From Cladopsammia gracilis (lineage: Eukaryota > Cnidaria > Anthozoa > Scleractinia > Dendrophylliidae): DNA of 64,000 nucleotides. Of the stretch, positions 58,907 through 64,000 are shown one piece after another. A program made the translations under genes and the position numbers. Location of the stretch: assembly GCA_022457155.1 (NCBI GenBank), contig JAJGOT010000309.1, positions 753,501-817,500 on the forward strand, in the 5' to 3' direction. The notes under the pieces are model-generated. The model ran no database searches and was not told the origin of the DNA. It worked only from the letters and a program-made list of their open reading frames with translations. Position 1 is the stretch's first letter. Every line of letters begins with the position of its first letter.

Positions 58907-60779
58907 CTAATGCAAAGAGTGAGTAAATAAATACATGGGTTATTCTTTTATCAGCAGATTCAAATCTCGAATCATGTATGCAATAGAGTTTCGAGTTATG
59001 ATTACTATGTGCTAACGTACTCAAATATATCCTATTATCATATCACCCGTACGGCCCAGCGAACCTTTTCTTTGCAAAACCATTGATGAAAGTCCCGTAT
59101 GAGGGCCGTACGCATTTGCGCGAGCGGGGCCGGAAAAAGCCGTACGGCCCTACTACAAAAGCGGACGGCCTTGCGCGTTAAGATTTTAAGTAGTTTTGTC
59201 TCCAAATTGGTCATATGATAAAATATTTATTGACTAGGTTAGGTCGGGCCGGATGGGAAAATATTTGGCTCTGGGTCATGGCGCATGGACCTCGCTGCGC
59301 TCGGTCCGTACGCCGTGACCAGCCCTCCCACTTAGTCAATAAGTACATAATATTAAACCCTTTTACTCTCGAATTTGTCACTGTTAAACCGTAAATTGAA
59401 ACCCCGAGGAGTGAGTTTGGTAGCCGCTTTCTCGAGAAATTACAGCCAAACTGACAAAAACGTCATTTGTAACAAGTATAACTTCTTTGGAAGCAAGTAT
59501 GCGGTCGATTTTTCATTCCCTACATGCACACAAAAGAAATTAAATTTCAACAGCTGACTTTTATTTATTTTTCTTCCCGTTCTATTTTCTTTCCTTTTTG
59601 TTTTGTTGCTGCTGGATTAAACTTTATCCTGTTTGTGTTGGAAACGGTTCACGCACATATACGCTGAGGAAAGTGGAAAATTTAGCAAGAAGTAGCTATC
59701 GGTGGGAGGGCCAAATTCCCTAAGAGATTTGGGAGCCAAGTTTCCTTTGTTTCTTGTATGTATCTCTGGCCCAATTCCCCTAATCATTTTCATTTGGCTT
59801 TTTACGATTTTTTCTCCTCTTATAGTTGATTATCAAAAACACGTTTTGTTGTCAATTTAACTGGAGTGACGAGTCACAAGTTGAGATAGGGCCATGCCCC
59901 CTCAGGGGAATTGTCTAGCAGCGAACGAACGAAATCTTTTCGTTTGACCATTTAAATGAAAACTATTGAGCTAAAGTACTTGTGTTTTAATTACTTTTTC
60001 GTTTTATTTGGAAATATCGTCAAAATTGTAATTTGCCAAGTCTCGAATTGGTTCATATTTTTGGGCCTGCGTTGTCTTTGGTTGTAATTTTTTTTGGGAA
60101 ATCATTGAAACAAAACAGTGGTTTTTTGACATCATTCTACTGGTCTTTTTAAATAGCAAAGCCACAAGATTGGAAAATATTATCCCAACCCCTCAGTATA
60201 GTTGTAATTAAAAAAAGAATAGTGAATAAAACTGATCATGCAATCATTTTGAATTCTAAGTGAAAATGGAAGACAATTTTCTCATTAAAGGGATACAGTG
60301 TCCCGGCTGAAATGTCGTGTTTTCATGATTATGGCCAGGAGCTCAGTTGCTTTAAGCTTACTTCATTATCTTGAAATTGAAATAAACCACCGCCAAAAGT
60401 GATATAAGCAAAGGAATATGAAATAAACAGATAAAATAACAGCTTGAAGAGTCAAAATGTCACTAGAATGACAATTTTGATTTCTTGACCGCCTGTCAAT
60501 AAATCAAATTTCATGAACTGTAATCCACTTCAATCTTTGCAATCCTGCACTTTATCTCCAGACTACTGCTTTTGTTTTGCTCTATAGAATCTTTTTATCC
60601 AACTAAGTTGTATATTTGGTGGCATTTGGCGATATAACGTGGAAATAAACAAAGCGAAATTTTGCTATTTCGGCAGGACAGTGTCTTTTTAAAAACGACA
60701 CGATATCAGCTACTTTTCAATTTAAAAGAGAAACGCACAAAGTTAAAATGTTTAAATTACAAGTCGTTTCCATACTTAC

Positions 60780-60810
60780 GTCTAGTCTGCTTTCGTTGCT
60801 TTTTACCCAT
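60780..60810 (-). CDS. possible first exon of the EF-hand gene
   Basis: On the - strand an ATG at 60810 gives MGKKQRKQTR and reaches a strong donor (AGAC/GTAAGT) in phase 1, the phase needed by the EF-hand exon at 58906. Short basic first exons are common in calmodulin and centrin relatives. Direct joining would skip EF-hands 1-2, and no exon for them was found, so this is weak. Confidence 0.25.
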
Positions 60811-62234
60811 CAGTGCTAAATCGCTCCTTTAACTATTTTTCTCCTTGGTGCTTGTACTGTTATCGATGTTTTGAGTTTTATGTTCCTTTTACCAGCTTTC
60901 AAGCACTTTAATAGTTATTTACCCGAACCAAAATGAGGAGGCGTACACGTGCATATGATAAACTGACACCCACTTTAATCCCATGACGTTTTTCCGAACC
61001 TGCTTCAATAATTGCTATTTTTGATGTATTTCGAATAGTAATACCAGTCTTGTTTTGGTTATAAATCTTAAAGTAATTTGCTTAAAGCATTTCCAATTTC
61101 CCATTTCCCACATAACTTACTGAAACCGCAGGCTGCCGCCCTAATATAGGCATACGATTACTTTTTTCAGATCTTAAATTAGAGTATTTCTTTTTTGGCT
61201 CCAAATTGTATATCCTTGCTTCAAGCAGGCCACCGCCATGCGTTCGTGAAATGTAATTTATTCTAAAACGTCAGAATAAACCTCAGTAGAATAATATTTT
61301 TAAAGAAATCATCGATTATATGTGTTATTTTTATTATGTCGTAAAATAGATTAAATTATACATTTGTAGGACGCTTATATAGTGAAATAATGATGGGTTT
61401 TGTTATGACCATCTGATTTTCCAACTGGCAACTGGCAACTGGCAACAAAACGTATCAAACAATATTGGGATCCAAATATAGGACTTTGAACTGATCCAAA
61501 TTTGTGCAATAGTCACTCTTCTAAACTTAAACTAGCTCAAAAACAATTTTTGACTGTGGAATTTCCCGTAAACAAATGAACGATAAACAGGAAAAAACCT
61601 AGAGGCTATCTCATCTGATCCAGCTGCAAAATTCATTTCTAATAAAAGCTTATTTCTCTTTTATAAACAACGCTTAAAAAAGTCAAATTTGCGTCGCTCA
61701 AAATCAAGAGCTCTTACAATTTGCGCAAAAAATACTCAGTTATCAAGGGAATGAAAGGTTACTTTTTTGGCGAATATACTCATCGTTATTTTTGTCTAAT
61801 ACTACGCAAACCCACGCAGGGAACAGAAATTCATTATTGAGTACAACACAACAGGAGTTTGAAGGCGACCACGTCGTATATTGGCAGCGATGTTATTTGC
61901 TGTTTCTGGATTGGTTTACCAAGCGAAACGAAAGAGAGTCTGCTTGCAGGGGATGGGTGACAAAGCAGAAACACGCGTTAATATGTTATGAGCGGCGTGT
62001 TCCTATTTATAATTATCGGTTTTAAGTGAAATAAGCGTAAGTAACTGTAAAGAATATTTCTTCTTTACGATGCTAATCGATGAACAGGCCAAAAAATAAA
62101 ACTGAGGTGAAGTTAATCTATGCATAGCAACATGACCTTTGTTAAATAAGCAGCCTTCCTCATGTATTCTGTATTTTAACCCACCTCCAGCTGTATCTTA
62201 CTTCGTTACTCCTACACGGTCAAACATTGATTGG

Positions 62235-62510
62235 TAGAGTGATTTTACTTCATCTGTGAAATAGTTAGTAGAATAGTACGCACTATTAGACTATAATTCC
62301 ATTGTTTCCTTTTGTTTAATTTGGACTATCACACACTGATTGTTAGATGGTGATATATACGCTGGTAGAGTGATTTTACTTCATCTGTGAAACACTATCT
62401 AACAATCAGTGTGTGATAGTCCAAATTAAACAAAAGGAAACAATGGAATTATAGTCTAATAGTGCGTACTATTCTACTAACTATTTCACAGATGAAGTAA
62501 AATCACTCTA
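62235..62510. mobile_element. 276-bp near-perfect foldback
   Basis: Arms 62235-62348 and 62397-62510 (114 bp each) are almost exact reverse complements (TAGAGTGATTTTACTTCATC and GATGAAGTAAAATCACTCTA). The loop repeats the outer end (TAGAGTGATTTTACTTCATC at about 62376) in direct orientation. Confidence 0.88.
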
Positions 62511-63157
62511 TACGGCGAGGCAGAAAAATTTTTTAAGCATGCTTAAAAATGTTGTGCGTATGAAAATTATTTTGTGAATTTTCCGGCATACGCCACTCAT
62601 ACGTTTCTCTCATACGCAATAGTGTGACAAGGCCTTTAGGTTTTTATCATTATTTTACAAAACGAAGTTAGACATTTTTGTATTTTAAAGTTAGCGACAT
62701 TACAATTAATCGGGTAAACTAAGATAAAAAAATAAAAATAACAATTTAACACTTTATATTGGTCAGGTAGGGCACTTTGAAGCCTTAAGGCAAGGGCAAG
62801 TCTATCTATATATATATGACCTTTTGTAACTAAAAGTACCATAGAAATCAGCATCAAGCTTATTATTTTCTTTCTATAACTATTAATTTTCAAGCAGATA
62901 CGTGATAAAAATAAGCGTACACCGTAATTTAATATTTGAGATTTGGTGGTTTGAAGCTTTGTGCGGAGTGGAATATGCCACACAAACCCAAAATATTTCA
63001 ATCATCATTTTCTTAACTCTAAAATAGGATTTGGTATTTTTGCATGACCTAAAATAGTAAAATATTACCCTTTTTCTAAGGTCTGAAGAATGAAAATCGA
63101 AATCCTATTTTGGGTCACTATGCAAGAATATATCAAGCCCATAATTTAATAACATCT

Positions 63158-63245
63158 TGTACCTGAAGAAGGCTGGTCCAGACAGCTGAAAATTGTACGA
63201 AAAAAATATACGCTGTTTTCAGCTTTGCTTTAAAGTTATACTTCG
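63158..63245 (+). repeat. dispersed repeat end, inverted partner of 39636-39725
   Basis: CTTGTACCTGAAGAAGGCTG, then GTTTTCAGCTTTGCTTTAAA, matching the earlier locus in reverse complement. Confidence 0.65.
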
Positions 63246-63299
63246 ATTAAAATCTATATTCTTTCATACCGCAACAGAAGTATTCTGCACCGTGGAAAG

Positions 63300-63545
63300 A
63301 ACTGCTGAAAAGCTATGAGTTGAATGGCCACGCCGGACTTAAGAGTTTAAAACCACTTTGTTTAGCATGATAAACAGCACCACAGGATAGTACTGGTCTG
63401 TAGCTTTTATTTATATCAGTTTGTGGATTTCACTTATGGGTTTAAAAAGTGAAACCACTCTCTACGGTATACGGTAAACGAGAGTTTTCATTTGAGTATT
63501 ACTCAAAATGAAAGCTCTCGTTTACCGTATTAAATTAAATCACGC
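63300..63545 (+). repeat. diverged ~106-bp repeat units with a short hairpin
   Basis: Contains GAACTGCTGAAAAGCTATGA, AGCATGATAAACAGCACCAC and AGGATAGTACTGGTCTGTAG. They are followed by a perfect hairpin TACGGTAAACGAGAG...CTCTCGTTTACCGTA (about 63470-63530). Confidence 0.65.
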
Positions 63546-64000
63546 CGTAGGATTTCATCCACAGCTTTATTATAGAACCAAATGTCACCAAAAAATGTTT
63601 CGCTATGGAACTGAAAGGATTAACTACAAGCAAGGTTTTGGTTCTATGCATCTGCTCTGTGTATAAAGTAAGCGCTTCTTCTAAAACACTATAGGATTTG
63701 CTTTTTCTTATGATCAAACGTTAATTTTCACTTTGCCACGAAAATTGATTTTTTTGGCAAGCGTAGGATGACCAGGATGGCATATAATTTACGTCTGTAC
63801 TTGAATATCAAGTGTTCAGTGTCAGTTTTCACGCTCAAAAAAACAAACCTTCAGAAGTTTTGATTGACATATTAATATTAAAACTTGAAAACAAATATTC
63901 TTTGCGTGGACGTGATTTCCATTGACGCTCCGCTAAAAACACGCGTTATTGGTGTACACATGTGTTTTTTACTATTTTTATCACTCGGAGCAGGATTTAT

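Larger units (their letters stand above)
58907..64000. other. mostly gene-free right flank
   Basis: No further domain-bearing exon was recognised. Small inverted repeats occur around GTACGGCCC (59050-59155) and near 63020-63130. A possible first exon (60780-60810) and the larger foldback (62235-62510) are listed separately. Confidence 0.5.

Noticed and set aside
1..64000. tRNA, rRNA or viral genes
   Set aside because: I looked for tRNA-like cloverleaf and B-box text, rRNA core motifs and viral hallmark domains and saw none I could support. Covariance-model and profile searches would be decisive.

Overview
The window looks like nuclear DNA of an anthozoan cnidarian, probably a stony coral. 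This is inferred from the gene content, from animal-type spliced genes with short introns, and from AT-rich spacers packed with small foldback transposons. The species cannot be told from the sequence. Five protein-coding loci can be read.

The left third is gene dense. PIF1 helicase (7 exons, + strand, 6614-12022) lies tail-to-tail with ALG2 mannosyltransferase (3 exons, - strand, 13404-15244). ALG2 lies head-to-head with DMAP1 (18 exons, + strand, 15519-24283), and the two start codons are only about 275 bp apart. All three are housekeeping genes. Their exons were assembled by hand from GT-AG junctions and give near full-length proteins of 622, about 411 and 469 aa. ALG2 carries one extra base that breaks its frame.

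The middle (25.2-32.1 kb) holds a single-exon class A GPCR on the - strand. Beside it is a tandem copy of part of its C-terminal coding region, split by a complete but dead 5.2-kb PIF/Harbinger transposon with TIRs, a 3-bp target duplication, a DDE transposase and a Myb/SANT gene.

From 32.6 to 38.6 kb there are no genes. The stretch holds a 1.67-kb near-perfect palindrome flanked by TTAA, several MITEs, and a 1.08-kb array of a 17-bp repeat.

From 39.8 to 45.7 kb a Cys-loop ligand-gated channel of GlyR/GABA-A type lies on the - strand. Six exons are found and the 5' signal-peptide exon is missing. Its M2 entrance has Gly-Glu-Arg, the pattern of cation channels, instead of the anion-type Pro-Ala-Arg.

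The last 18 kb is repeat-rich: LINE remnants, (AAT)n arrays, foldback MITEs, and one exon of a calmodulin-like EF-hand gene (58655-58906, -). A unit of about 106 bp recurs as single or tandem copies at eight or more places across the window, often inside introns.
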